From: Flavobacteriaceae bacterium | GTDB lineage: Bacteria; Bacteroidota; Bacteroidia; Flavobacteriales; Flavobacteriaceae | Direction: 5' to 3' | NCBI GenBank assembly: GCA_018608485.1 | Contig: JABAZK010000025.1 | Location: 1 to 64,000 of the forward strand | Length of the DNA stretch: 64,000 nucleotides | Shown here: positions 10,300 through 19,959 of the stretch, one piece after another | Position numbering within the stretch: the stretch's first letter is position 1 | Layout of the letters: each line of letters opens with the position of its first letter | Program-made: the position numbers and the translations under genes | The notes under the pieces: generated by a model | The model's input: the letters and a program-made list of their open reading frames with translations, nothing else | Database searches by the model: none | Told to the model about the DNA's origin: nothing

Positions 10300-11268
10300 A
10301 TGCCATTACTTAAATCTACTTTTCTTCCCTCCTTACCATTCAGAAATGGTCATTTTAATACTATTTATAGACCTTTATTTATGAAAGAAGGTCATAATTA
10401 TAAAAGAAAAAGAATCAATACTTGGGACAATGATTTTATAGATTTAGATTTCTCTGAAGTTAACTCTAATAAAATAGTAGTTCTTATTCATGGTCTTGAA
10501 GGTAGCTCAGAATCTAAATATATATTATCGGCAGCAAAAGAATTGAACAAATCTGGATACGATACTGTTTCTTTTAACCTGAGGGGTTGTAGTGGAGAAG
10601 ACAACAATCTTCTGACTACCTATCACAGCGGTAAAACAGAAGATCTTGAATATGTGATATCATTTTTGATTGAAAATTACAACTACGAAAAGATAATGGT
10701 TGTAGGTTACAGTTTAGGAGGTAATATAACCTTGAAATATTTTGGAGAATTTGCACTATCTATTCATAACAAGGTAGCTTGTGCTGTAGCAGTATCTGTC
10801 CCAATTGACCTTGCTTCTTCTAGTAAAGTAATGGGTGGTTTAAAGAATAAATTATACATGGAAAAGTTTCTAAAATCGTTACGGCTCAAGGTTTATGAAA
10901 AATCACAAAAATTTCCAGAATATAAGTTAGATATAAGCCAATTAATGAAAGCAAAAACATTTAAAGATTTTGATGGTCTCTATACAGCTCCAGTTTCCGG
11001 ATTTTCTAGCCCAGAAGACTACTGGGAAAAAGCAAGTTCTAAACCATATTTACCTTCAATTAAAAAACCTGTATTATTAATTTCTTCAACAGATGATCCA
11101 TTTTTATCGGAAGAATGCTATCCATTTAAAGAAGCAATAAAATCCAATAATTTTTATTTAGAGGTAACAAAATATGGCGGTCATGTTGGATTTATGTCTG
11201 AATTTTCGCAAAATAAAAATAGCTGGTTAGAAAAAAGAATTATTAAATTTCTATCAGACAATGATTAG
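10300..11268 (+). CDS. YheT family alpha/beta hydrolase
   Basis: FRNGHFNTIYR, LIHGLEGSSESKY, NLRGCSGE, GYSLGGNITLKY. Confidence 0.9.
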   Translation: MPLLKSTFLPSLPFRNGHFNTIYRPLFMKEGHNYKRKRINTWDNDFIDLDFSEVNSNKIVVLIHGLEGSSESKYILSAAKELNKSGYDTVSFNLRGCSGEDNNLLTTYHSGKTEDLEYVISFLIENYNYEKIMVVGYSLGGNITLKYFGEFALSIHNKVACAVAVSVPIDLASSSKVMGGLKNKLYMEKFLKSLRLKVYEKSQKFPEYKLDISQLMKAKTFKDFDGLYTAPVSGFSSPEDYWEKASSKPYLPSIKKPVLLISSTDDPFLSEECYPFKEAIKSNNFYLEVTKYGGHVGFMSEFSQNKNSWLEKRIIKFLSDND

Positions 11269-11336
11269 CTAATGCAATATCTGTTAAAATGTAAAGTTAT
11301 TTCAATAATATATTAAGATATTTGTTTAAATAATCT

Positions 11337-12416
11337 ATGAATTCATTGAAAAAAATTTACACATTAGTTTTACTATTTGTTTCGCTAATTGTTAATGCTC
11401 AAGCCTTTCGCAATTATTCTAATGAATTTTTGACTATTGGTGTAGATGCAGCTTCACTAGGCATGAGTAAGTCTGTTGTAGCTACTACTAGTGACGTTAA
11501 TGCTGGATATTGGAACCCTGCGGGTTTATTACACATAAAAGATTATCAAGGATCATTGATGCATTCCTCCTATTTTGCCGGCATAGCCAATTATAATTAT
11601 GCTGCATTTGCTATGCCAATAGACAAACAAAGTGCTTTAGGTATCTCTGTTATACGATTTGGTGTAGATGATATCTTAAACACAACACAATTAATAGATA
11701 GTCAAGGAAATATAGATTTTAATAGGATTAGTTTATTTTCAGCAGCTGATTATGCACTAACAGTATCTTATGCAAGGAATTTGATTTTAAAGAATGTATA
11801 TTTTGGCATAAATGCAAAAGTAGTAAGACGAACAATTGGAGATTTTGCAAGTTCGTGGGGAGTTGGTTTAGATGCTGGTATTCAATACATACGTGGAGAT
11901 TGGAGCTTTGGACTAATGGTCAGGGATATTTCTACAACCTTTAATATTTGGGCCATAGATTCTGACGCTTTTGCTACTGTTCAAAATGCAATTCCTGGAC
12001 AAAATCAAGAATTACCAGAAACCACAGAAATTACCAAACCTAAAGTTCAACTAGGTGTGGCTAGGAAATTTAGATTGAGTCGTTTTTTTAATCTTTTAAC
12101 TGAACTAGATATCAACATGAGATTTGCTAAAACCAATGATATCATTTCAACTGGTATAGCAAGTATAGATCCAGCCTTGGGTTTTCAGCTCGATTATGAT
12201 AACTTTGTTTTTTTAAGGGCTGGTCTAGGTAATTTTCAAAACACAACTGAGTTCGATGGAAGTAATAGTTTGTCTTTACAGCCAAATTTAGGTGTTGGTT
12301 TTATTTACAATGGGATTCAAATTGATTATGCACTAACCAATATTGGAAGTGTTGGTAATGCACTTTTTTCAAATATTTTTTCTGTAAAAATAGATTACAG
12401 TTTTTTTAGACAATAA
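11337..12416 (+). CDS. PorV/PorQ-family outer membrane protein (putative PorV2)
   Basis: Signal peptide; FLTIGVDAASLGMSKSVVATTSDVNAGYWNPAGL, typical of PorV-type proteins. Confidence 0.8.
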   Translation: MNSLKKIYTLVLLFVSLIVNAQAFRNYSNEFLTIGVDAASLGMSKSVVATTSDVNAGYWNPAGLLHIKDYQGSLMHSSYFAGIANYNYAAFAMPIDKQSALGISVIRFGVDDILNTTQLIDSQGNIDFNRISLFSAADYALTVSYARNLILKNVYFGINAKVVRRTIGDFASSWGVGLDAGIQYIRGDWSFGLMVRDISTTFNIWAIDSDAFATVQNAIPGQNQELPETTEITKPKVQLGVARKFRLSRFFNLLTELDINMRFAKTNDIISTGIASIDPALGFQLDYDNFVFLRAGLGNFQNTTEFDGSNSLSLQPNLGVGFIYNGIQIDYALTNIGSVGNALFSNIFSVKIDYSFFRQ

Positions 12417-12419
12417 CCT

Positions 12420-13601
12420 ATGAAACAAACTTTTCTTTTTATTTTTATATTGCTTGTTTCAATCCAACATAACTTTTCGCAAAAATTAGTTTTATCAGAT
12501 CAATCTGAAATAAGTGTCATAACGGCTGGTCCGGGAGATGTTTTGTATGAAGCATTTGGACATAGTGCAATAAGAGTAAAAGACCCTACTTTAAATCTAG
12601 ACATCATTTTCAACTATGGGTTATTTGATTTTAATCAACCAAATTTTTATGTAAATTTTGTAAAAGGAAGATTATTATACAGAATTGGAAAACAATCTTT
12701 TAAGAGATTCATAACCAGTTACGATTATCAACAAAGATGGGTTAAAGACCAAGTGCTAAATTTATCATTAGTCGATCGAAAAAAGATATATAAGTACTTA
12801 AATGAAAATTCACTTCCCGAAAATGCTGAGTACCTTTATGATCCTTATTTTAATAATTGTGCCACAAAACTTAGAGATTTAACTATAGAAATTCTGGGCA
12901 ATAAGGTTCAATTTCCAAATTCATTTTCTAATGAAGACTTTACTTTAAGGCAACTAATGAATCAAGAGCTACCCTGGAATACATGGGGTAGTTTTGGAAT
13001 AAATCTAGCTTTAGGAAATGCATTAGATAAAGAAATAGTTGCTAAAAACTACTTGTATTTACCTGATTATATTCATAAAGCTTTTGAAAAAACTACTATA
13101 ACAGAGAATAAACTAACTACTCCCCTAGTTCTTAAAGAAAGTGAACTATTAAGGTATCCTGAGAAACAAATTAAAATTAAATGGTACAACCCTTTTTTTG
13201 TTTTTTCCTTATTATTACTTCTAACTATTATTGTAACTATTAGAGATCAAAAAAGAAATAGAAGAGCTAAGTGGTTAGACTTTACATTGTTTTTCATGAC
13301 CGGAGTTTTAGGTCTTGTTATCTGTTTTTTATGGTTTTTCACAGACCACTTCACAGCACCAAACAACTTTAATTTATTGTGGGCTTTTGTATTGAATCTT
13401 TACGTAGCTTTTACACTTTTAAAAAGAAAAATACCATCTTGGACATGCTATTACCTCCTATGCTATATCTTTTTCCTTTTTGTCGCCATTATTATCTCCA
13501 TGGCAGGAATTCAACAATTCTCCATTGCAGTTTTTCCAATTATTGCAATGCTGTTTTTGAGAACTTTTTATGTATATAGATTTTTGACCTTTAAAAAATA
13601 G
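12420..13601 (+). CDS. DUF4105 / Lnb N-terminal periplasmic domain protein with C-terminal TM helices
   Basis: Signal peptide, GPGDVLYEAFGHSAIRV, FNNCATKLRD, C-terminal TM segments. Confidence 0.8.
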   Translation: MKQTFLFIFILLVSIQHNFSQKLVLSDQSEISVITAGPGDVLYEAFGHSAIRVKDPTLNLDIIFNYGLFDFNQPNFYVNFVKGRLLYRIGKQSFKRFITSYDYQQRWVKDQVLNLSLVDRKKIYKYLNENSLPENAEYLYDPYFNNCATKLRDLTIEILGNKVQFPNSFSNEDFTLRQLMNQELPWNTWGSFGINLALGNALDKEIVAKNYLYLPDYIHKAFEKTTITENKLTTPLVLKESELLRYPEKQIKIKWYNPFFVFSLLLLLTIIVTIRDQKRNRRAKWLDFTLFFMTGVLGLVICFLWFFTDHFTAPNNFNLLWAFVLNLYVAFTLLKRKIPSWTCYYLLCYIFFLFVAIIISMAGIQQFSIAVFPIIAMLFLRTFYVYRFLTFKK

Positions 13602-13657
13602 TCTGCTAAATAATAACAGAGGTTTTATGTTATGTTATTGTTTTGGTTTTAGAAAGT

Positions 13658-13798
13658 TTAGCTAGCAGCATTTAAAAATATTGAACCTAAGCATACTAAT
13701 AGGGTGTTTATAACTACTATAGTAACTATAATTTCTCCTATGTCAAAAAGTCTGAAGATTTCCTCCTTGCTCAATTTTTTTTGTTCTTCTTTTTCCAT
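13658..13798 (-). CDS. Small membrane protein, 46 aa (hypothetical)
   Basis: MEKEEQKKLSKEEIFRLFDIGEIIVTIVVINTLLVCLGSIFLNAAS: charged N-terminus plus one predicted TM helix; below the ORF-track cutoff. Confidence 0.5.
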   Translation of the reverse strand: MEKEEQKKLSKEEIFRLFDIGEIIVTIVVINTLLVCLGSIFLNAAS

Positions 13799-13905
13799 TT
13801 TCTTATAATTTAAAAGAAAGGTATTGTTTAAATAAACCCCTTAAACTCAAACCTCACTAAGAGTCAAAGAGGTATATCTAAAAACTAACAATTCAATCAT
13901 GTAGT

Positions 13906-13990
13906 AAAGAACTACAAATAATTAAAACCAGTCAATACCAATAATTAGTGAAATTTATCACTCCCTATTTATAGGTAGTGACAATTATCA
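13906..13990 (-). repeat. Diverged direct repeat copy 1 (upstream-element-like)
   Basis: First ~50 nt match copy 2 at about 43/50 positions by hand alignment. Confidence 0.65.
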
Positions 13991-14125
13991 TAATAAAAAA
14001 CTCGCTAACAAATTAATGTTAACGAGCCTAACTATAAGAAGATTTAAGAAAAAACTGTAAAAAAAACTTCTATAAGTTAATTTTAAATAAGTAATATAGG
14101 TTAGATATTAGAGTGGGTGAATTTT

Positions 14126-14227
14126 TTATTGTTTTATAAAGTGAAATCTTTGAGGTAATTTGATTTTCATAAATAGAATCAAAATCTCTGCAATAAACAC
14201 AATAAAATGAAATTCAAGTTTTTTCAT
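14126..14227 (-). CDS. Small ORF, 33 aa (hypothetical)
   Basis: MKKLEFHFIVFIAEILILFMKIKLPQRFHFIKQ; begins 5 nt after the 97-aa lipoprotein stop. Confidence 0.35.
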   Translation of the reverse strand: MKKLEFHFIVFIAEILILFMKIKLPQRFHFIKQ

Positions 14228-14232
14228 AGTAA

Positions 14233-14526
14233 TTATTCAATTATTGTTAATACTTCTGGAAATTGTTTAGTATTACCTTTATTTTCGTTAGGAAAGTTCT
14301 CTTCACAAAGAATATCTCCTTCTTTATACAAATGATAATTATTAATTACATTGTTAGTGTAAGTAAGATGTTTTTTACAAAGGTTTGTGTGGGTAATATT
14401 TAAATAACCTGTTTTTTCACTTATATGAAGTTCTGTAATCTTCCAGCATTCTGGATTACAAGATTTTGGGTCTGGTTCACAACTAGAAATGGTTGTAAAA
14501 AACAATAGTAATAATAGTTTTTTCAT
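14233..14526 (-). CDS. Small putative lipoprotein, 97 aa
   Basis: MKKLLLLLFFTTISSCEPDPKSC: lipoprotein signal with lipobox-like ISSC. Confidence 0.65.
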   Translation of the reverse strand: MKKLLLLLFFTTISSCEPDPKSCNPECWKITELHISEKTGYLNITHTNLCKKHLTYTNNVINNYHLYKEGDILCEENFPNENKGNTKQFPEVLTIIE

Positions 14527-14534
14527 AGCTATAC

Positions 14535-14616
14535 AAAGAACTACTAATTATTAAGACCAGTCAATCCCTATTACTAGTGAAATTATTTCCTCCCTGTTTA
14601 TGGTTAATATTGATGA
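14535..14616 (-). repeat. Diverged direct repeat copy 2, immediately upstream of the 97-aa lipoprotein ORF
   Basis: Shared core AAAGAACTAC...ACCAGTCAAT...TAGTGAAATT...CTCCCT.TTTAT with copy 1. Confidence 0.65.
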
Positions 14617-14924
14617 TTAAATAAATATACCATACTAAAAATCAATCTTTTAAATATCTATTTCATCAGCTAATAAAAATATCTCCTTGAAAACCTATAA
14701 TGTTTAAATTATCATATTTTATAGAATACAATATTTTTCTACTGCCGAACTTCTTTTAAATTTGATTATATAAATTTCGTTTTCTTAGTAAGAAGAAAAA
14801 AACTATTCTAATAACATAAAAAATTATTTGAAGGAAATTATATTAATAATTTTATTTTAAAAATTATCACATGTTTTTTCGTAAAATCGTTTTATTTTTA
14901 CGATAAATTGAAGAAACAACCCGA

Positions 14925-16619
14925 ATGAAACAACAAATTATTGAATGTGTTCCAAACATAAGTGAAGGAAAAGATCTAAAAAAAATCAATGCAATTGCCA
15001 ATGTTGTTACTGAAGTTGAAGGAATAAAACTCCTAGACATAGACCCTGGAAAAGCCACAAACAGAACTGTAATTACATTTGTAGGAGTCCCCTCACAAGT
15101 AATAGAAGCTGCTTTCAGATTAATAAAAAAAGCTAGTGAACTAATTGATATGAGTAAACAAACAGGAGAGCATCCAAGGTTTGGTGCTACCGATGTTTGT
15201 CCTTTAATTCCTATTGCTAACATTTCTATGAAAGAAACTGCTAATTATGCTCATATGTTGGGAAAAAGAGTTGGTGAAGAATTGGGTATATCGGGTTATT
15301 ATTATGAAAATGCTGCTACAAAAGAAGATCGTAAAAATCTAGCCACAGTTAGGTCTGGAGAATACGAAGGACTTGAAAAAAAATTATCAGATAAAAATTG
15401 GAAACCAGACTTTGGTCCCACTTCGTTTACAACAAAAACAAAAAATTCAGGGGTAATTGCTATTTCTGCTAGAGATTTTTTAGTAGCCTACAATATAAAT
15501 TTAAACTCCACCTCTACTAGACGAGCTAATGCCATTGCTTTTGATATAAGAGAAGCTGGAAGAGTAAAAAGAGAAGGAAATCCAATCACAGGAAAAAAAA
15601 TATTAGACACAAATGGAGATCCTGTAAGAATACCCGGAAAATTAAAAGCTGTTAAAGGAATTGGTTGGTATATTGAAGAATATGGCATAGCGCAAATTTC
15701 ATATAATTTAACCAACATTTCAATTACCTCGATGCACGAGGCTTTCGATGAAACGCTCAAAGCTGCAGATAAAAGAGGTGTCAGAGTTACAGGATCGGAA
15801 TTGGTGGGTTTAGTTCCTTTGCAGGCAATGTTAGATGCAGCAGATTACTTTTTGAAAAAACAGAAGCGTTCTTTAGGTATCAGTGAAACTGATAAAATAA
15901 AAATAGCCATTAAATCTCTTGGCTTAGATGATTTAAAACCTTTTCATCCGGAAGAAAGAATTATTGAATATGTGATGAGTGCAAATCAACCAAAAAAGTT
16001 AATAGACTATACTGTAAAGGGACTTGCTGATGAAACTGCCTCAGAATCTATGGCTCCTGGAGGAGGATCTATTTCGGCTTATGTAGGGGCTCTCGGTGTT
16101 TCATTGGGCACTATGGTTGCTAATTTATCAGCGCATAAACCTGGATGGGATGAAAAATGGGAATTTTACTCAAAATGGGCAGAAAAAGGACAACGCTATA
16201 AAAAAGAGTTATTATTTTTAGTAGATGAAGATACCAATGCTTTTAATAAAATAATTGATGGTTTTCGTATGCCTAAATCTACTCCAGAAGAGGTTAAGAC
16301 AAGACAAGAGGCTATTGAAAATGCTACTAAATACGCCACAGAAATTCCTTTTAAAGTTATGGAGACTGCATACAATTCAATGGAAGTAATGATGGCGATG
16401 GCAAAAGAGGGGATCCAAAACTCTTTATCCGATGCAGGTGTTGGAGCATTATGTGCCAGAACAGCTGTAATAGGTGCCTATTTCAATGTTAGAATTAATG
16501 CTAAAGATATTAAAGATAGATCTTTTGCTAAAGAAATTCTTTTTAAGGCTAAGGGAATCTATGATCAAACGAATAAGCTTGAGAAAGAAATGATTGAATT
16601 TATTTATACTAAAATTTAA
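14925..16619 (+). CDS. ftcD: Glutamate formimidoyltransferase / formimidoyltetrahydrofolate cyclodeaminase (bifunctional)
   Basis: IIECVPNISEGKDL N-terminus; ASESMAPGGGSISAYVGALGVSLGTMVANLS cyclodeaminase domain. Confidence 0.93.
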   Translation: MKQQIIECVPNISEGKDLKKINAIANVVTEVEGIKLLDIDPGKATNRTVITFVGVPSQVIEAAFRLIKKASELIDMSKQTGEHPRFGATDVCPLIPIANISMKETANYAHMLGKRVGEELGISGYYYENAATKEDRKNLATVRSGEYEGLEKKLSDKNWKPDFGPTSFTTKTKNSGVIAISARDFLVAYNINLNSTSTRRANAIAFDIREAGRVKREGNPITGKKILDTNGDPVRIPGKLKAVKGIGWYIEEYGIAQISYNLTNISITSMHEAFDETLKAADKRGVRVTGSELVGLVPLQAMLDAADYFLKKQKRSLGISETDKIKIAIKSLGLDDLKPFHPEERIIEYVMSANQPKKLIDYTVKGLADETASESMAPGGGSISAYVGALGVSLGTMVANLSAHKPGWDEKWEFYSKWAEKGQRYKKELLFLVDEDTNAFNKIIDGFRMPKSTPEEVKTRQEAIENATKYATEIPFKVMETAYNSMEVMMAMAKEGIQNSLSDAGVGALCARTAVIGAYFNVRINAKDIKDRSFAKEILFKAKGIYDQTNKLEKEMIEFIYTKI

Positions 16620-16733
16620 TTTGGAAACTCCTATATAAAATATTGATTTTTTCCAGCTATAAATTTATAGATGATGAAATCTATTTGACATAGCTAACAT
16701 TAAAATGTTATTAAAACTATAATAACGGTACGT

Positions 16734-17147
16734 TTAATAAAAACTTTTAACAGCTAGGTCATAACTTTTTAAACCAAAGCCAACAATTATTCCTTTGGCG
16801 TTTGCAGCTATATAACTATGATGTCTAAATTCTTCTCTGGCATGTACATTTGAGATATGAACTTCAATAACTGGAGTACTAACGGCTTTTACAGCATCTC
16901 CAATACCAACAGAGGTATGGGTATAAGCGGCAGCATTTAAAATTATCCCATCATAACTGAAGCCAACTTCGTGAAGTTTATCTATAATTTCTCCTTCAAT
17001 ATTGGATTGAAAATAATATAAATCTAAAGCTGAAAATTTATTTTGGAGCTCTTTAAAATAATCCTCAAAAGAATGCGAACCATATATTTCAGGTTCTCTT
17101 TTACCTAGTAAATTTAAGTTTGGGCCGTTAATTATTATAATTTTCAT
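16734..17147 (-). CDS. aroQ: Type II 3-dehydroquinate dehydratase
   Basis: IIIINGPNLNLLGKREPEIYG; YTHTSVGIGDAV; EVHISNVHAREEFRHHSY. ATG at 17147 preferred over the longer ORF start. Confidence 0.95.
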   Translation of the reverse strand: MKIIIINGPNLNLLGKREPEIYGSHSFEDYFKELQNKFSALDLYYFQSNIEGEIIDKLHEVGFSYDGIILNAAAYTHTSVGIGDAVKAVSTPVIEVHISNVHAREEFRHHSYIAANAKGIIVGFGLKSYDLAVKSFY

Positions 17148-17203
17148 ACCGCTAAAATACAATTAATTTTGAATCAGATATAGTTTTTGATTATCTTCCT
17201 AAA

Positions 17204-18103
17204 ATGAATTGGAATCAGGCAAAACAAGATTATAGCCATTATTTAAATATAGAAAGAGGGCTCTCCTCTAACACTATAGATAGTTATGTTTTGGATGTAA
17301 ATAAACTAATTTTATTTTTAGAGAATAACAGTATTTCTTGTTCTCCTATCACCATAAAGAATGATGTAATTCAGCAATTTATATATGAAGTTGCAAAAAA
17401 ATCAACTGCTAGAAGTCAAGCTAGAATTATATCTGGTTTAAAAAGTTTTTTTAATTATTTAATTTTTGAAAAATATAGAGAATCCAATCCAACTGATTTA
17501 ATAGAGGCTCCAAAAATTGGTAGAAAACTTCCAGATACATTATCAGAATTTGAAATTAATCAATTAATAACAGCTGTTGATTTAAGTAAGCCTGAAGGGG
17601 AAAGAAATAGAGCTATTCTAGAAACCTTGTATAGCTGTGGTCTTAGAGTTAGTGAAATCATCACTTTAAAAATATCAGATTTATTTTTTGATGAGGGGTT
17701 TATCAAGGTGGTAGGTAAAGGAAGTAAAGAACGTTTTGTTCCTATTCATTTTAGAGCTCAAAAATATATTGAGTCCTACGTGAATCACTATCGAATTCAT
17801 ATATCCATTGTAAAAGATTATGAAGATATTTTATTTTTAAATAGAAGAGGTAAATCTTTAACCAGACAAATGGTGTTTTTAATTATGAAACACTTAGCCA
17901 TAAAAATTAATCTAGATAAAAAAATTAGCCCTCACACTTTCAGACATTCTTTTGCTACACATCTTTTGAAAAATGGAGCAAATTTAAGATCTATTCAGCA
18001 AATGCTGGGTCATGAAAGCATTACGACTACTGAAGTCTACGTACACTTAGATACTAGTTATTTAAAGAAAGTAGTAGAAAAATATCACCCAAGGAAGTCA
18101 TAA
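17204..18103 (+). CDS. xerD: Tyrosine recombinase XerD
   Basis: LYSCGLRVSEI, KGSKERFVPI, SPHTFRHSFATHLLKNGANLRSIQQMLGHESITTTEVYVHL. Confidence 0.93.
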   Translation: MNWNQAKQDYSHYLNIERGLSSNTIDSYVLDVNKLILFLENNSISCSPITIKNDVIQQFIYEVAKKSTARSQARIISGLKSFFNYLIFEKYRESNPTDLIEAPKIGRKLPDTLSEFEINQLITAVDLSKPEGERNRAILETLYSCGLRVSEIITLKISDLFFDEGFIKVVGKGSKERFVPIHFRAQKYIESYVNHYRIHISIVKDYEDILFLNRRGKSLTRQMVFLIMKHLAIKINLDKKISPHTFRHSFATHLLKNGANLRSIQQMLGHESITTTEVYVHLDTSYLKKVVEKYHPRKS

Positions 18104-18110
18104 ATAATAA

Positions 18111-18147
18111 AAATCCCACTTTTAAAACTTTAAAAGTGGAATTTTTA
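18111..18147. terminator. Bidirectional intrinsic terminator between xerD and rny
   Basis: Perfect 11-bp stem CCACTTTTAAA/TTTAAAAGTGG flanked by A and T runs. Confidence 0.85.
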
Positions 18148-18165
18148 TTTATAAGTTATTAATGG

Positions 18166-19731
18166 CTATTTAGCTACATTAACAGCTCTCGTTTCTCTTA
18201 TAACTGTAACTTTTACTTGACCAGGATAGGTCATGTCATTTTGTATTTTTTGACTAATACTAAATGATAACTCAGCAGCTTTACTGTCATTAACTTTACC
18301 ACTCTCTACCATCACACGCAACTCTCTACCTGCCTGAATTGCATACGCTTTTTGAACACCTGAAAATCCAAAAGCAATATCTTCTAAATCTTTTAATCGC
18401 TGAATGTAAGAATCTAAAACCTGTCTTCTTGCTCCTGGCCTAGCACCTGATATGGCGTCACAAACCTGAACAATTGGTGCAAAAAGAGATTTCATTTCTA
18501 TTTCATCATGGTGTGCTCCTATGGCATTGCAAACATCTTGTTTCTCGCCATATTTTTCTGCCCATTGCATTCCCAGTAGCGCGTGTGGTAGCTCACTCTC
18601 AGTATCTGGAACTTTTCCGATATCGTGAAGTAATCCAGCTCTTTTTGCTAATTTTGGGTTTAAACCTAATTCTGAAGCCATAATACCACACAAATTAGCA
18701 ACTTCTCTGGAGTGTTGGAGAAGGTTTTGACCATAAGATGATCTGTACTTCATTCTACCAACCGTCTTAATTAATTCTGGATGTAATCCATGAATTCCTA
18801 GATCAATTACAGTGCGTTTTCCTACTTCAATTATTTCTTGGGTTATTTGTTTTTCAGTTTTTGCTACAACTTCTTCAATTCTAGCTGGGTGAATTCTTCC
18901 GTCTGTAACTAACTTATGCATAGATAATCTGGCTATTTCACGTCTTACCGGATCAAAACAAGATAAAATGATAGCCTCTGGAGTATCATCTACAATAATT
19001 TCAACTCCAGTTGCAGCCTCCAAGGCTCTTATATTTCTTCCTTCTCTACCTATTATTCTCCCTTTAACATCATCTGATTCCAAATTAAACACAGATACAC
19101 AGTTCTCTACAGCTTGTTCTACTCCTACTCTTTGAATTGTACTCAACACAACTTTACGTGCTTCTTGTTCTGCTGTAAGTTTAGCTTCCTCAAGAGTGCT
19201 TTGGATAAAACCCATTGCATCTGTTTTGGCCTCATCTTTTAAAGAATTTACTAATTCTTTTTTAGCTTCATCAGCAGAAAATCCAGAAATCTGCTCTAAT
19301 AAATCTACATGTCTCATATGTAATTTAGAAACCTCATCTTCCTTTTTGTCAAGATGCTCTAATTTATGATTTAAATCTTTCTCCTTGTGCTCTAGAGAAG
19401 TATTTAGTCTTTTGGTTTTATCCATTTGAGACTGAATTTGAGATTCTTTTTCTCTGGTTCTTTTTTCAACCTCAGAAATTTTCTTTTCTCTATTTAATAT
19501 TACTTTTTCGTGCTCAGACTTTAGCTCTATAAATTTTTCCTTTGCTTGTAATATTTTGTCTTTCTTTAGAGCTTCTGCCTCTACTTTAGCTTGTTTTATT
19601 AGAGAATTACTCTCTTTTTTAGTAGCAGATAAAATTTTATTACCCTTTGATTTCTCTGAAATTTTTGAAATTATTAAGCCTAAAATTAATCCTGCTAATC
19701 CTGCTACAACAGGAATTATCATGTCGTCCAT
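18166..19731 (-). CDS. rny: Ribonuclease Y
   Basis: N-terminal TM and coiled coil, [31 protein letters not shown] (KH), HD domain LLHDIGK. Confidence 0.95.
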   Translation of the reverse strand: MDDMIIPVVAGLAGLILGLIISKISEKSKGNKILSATKKESNSLIKQAKVEAEALKKDKILQAKEKFIELKSEHEKVILNREKKISEVEKRTREKESQIQSQMDKTKRLNTSLEHKEKDLNHKLEHLDKKEDEVSKLHMRHVDLLEQISGFSADEAKKELVNSLKDEAKTDAMGFIQSTLEEAKLTAEQEARKVVLSTIQRVGVEQAVENCVSVFNLESDDVKGRIIGREGRNIRALEAATGVEIIVDDTPEAIILSCFDPVRREIARLSMHKLVTDGRIHPARIEEVVAKTEKQITQEIIEVGKRTVIDLGIHGLHPELIKTVGRMKYRSSYGQNLLQHSREVANLCGIMASELGLNPKLAKRAGLLHDIGKVPDTESELPHALLGMQWAEKYGEKQDVCNAIGAHHDEIEMKSLFAPIVQVCDAISGARPGARRQVLDSYIQRLKDLEDIAFGFSGVQKAYAIQAGRELRVMVESGKVNDSKAAELSFSISQKIQNDMTYPGQVKVTVIRETRAVNVAK

Positions 19732-19750
19732 AGTTTTGATTTAGTTGTAT

Positions 19751-19935
19751 AAAAAAACCTACACTAGTAAGGTTTATATAAACTCCATTATGACATGTAT
19801 AGAACTAACTAACTGATCAAGGATCCTCTTGATAATGAAATTGATTCAATATCTAAGGCTTGCTTTAGCAATTAAGACTCGTCCTTCATAATAGATTCGT
19901 GTTGAGTTTATCAAACAAATAACTAATGTAGGCAG
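19751..19935 (-). ncRNA. ssrS: Probable 6S RNA (6S-Flavo type)
   Basis: Intergenic between zapA and rny; terminal helix CCTACATTAGT...ACTAGTGTAGG (minus strand, 10/11 Watson-Crick plus one wobble) enclosing ~155 nt, followed by a U-run. Confidence 0.7.
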
Positions 19936-19959
19936 TATATTATTGTATTGTAAGAGAAC

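Noticed and set aside
14867-15223. 118-aa minus-strand ORF
   Set aside because: Antisense to the conserved ftcD N-terminus; no independent evidence.
17204-18103. Tyrosine recombinase as a marker of an integrated mobile element
   Set aside because: Sequence and context (aroQ, rny, zapA) fit housekeeping XerD; no att-like repeats or cargo genes adjacent.
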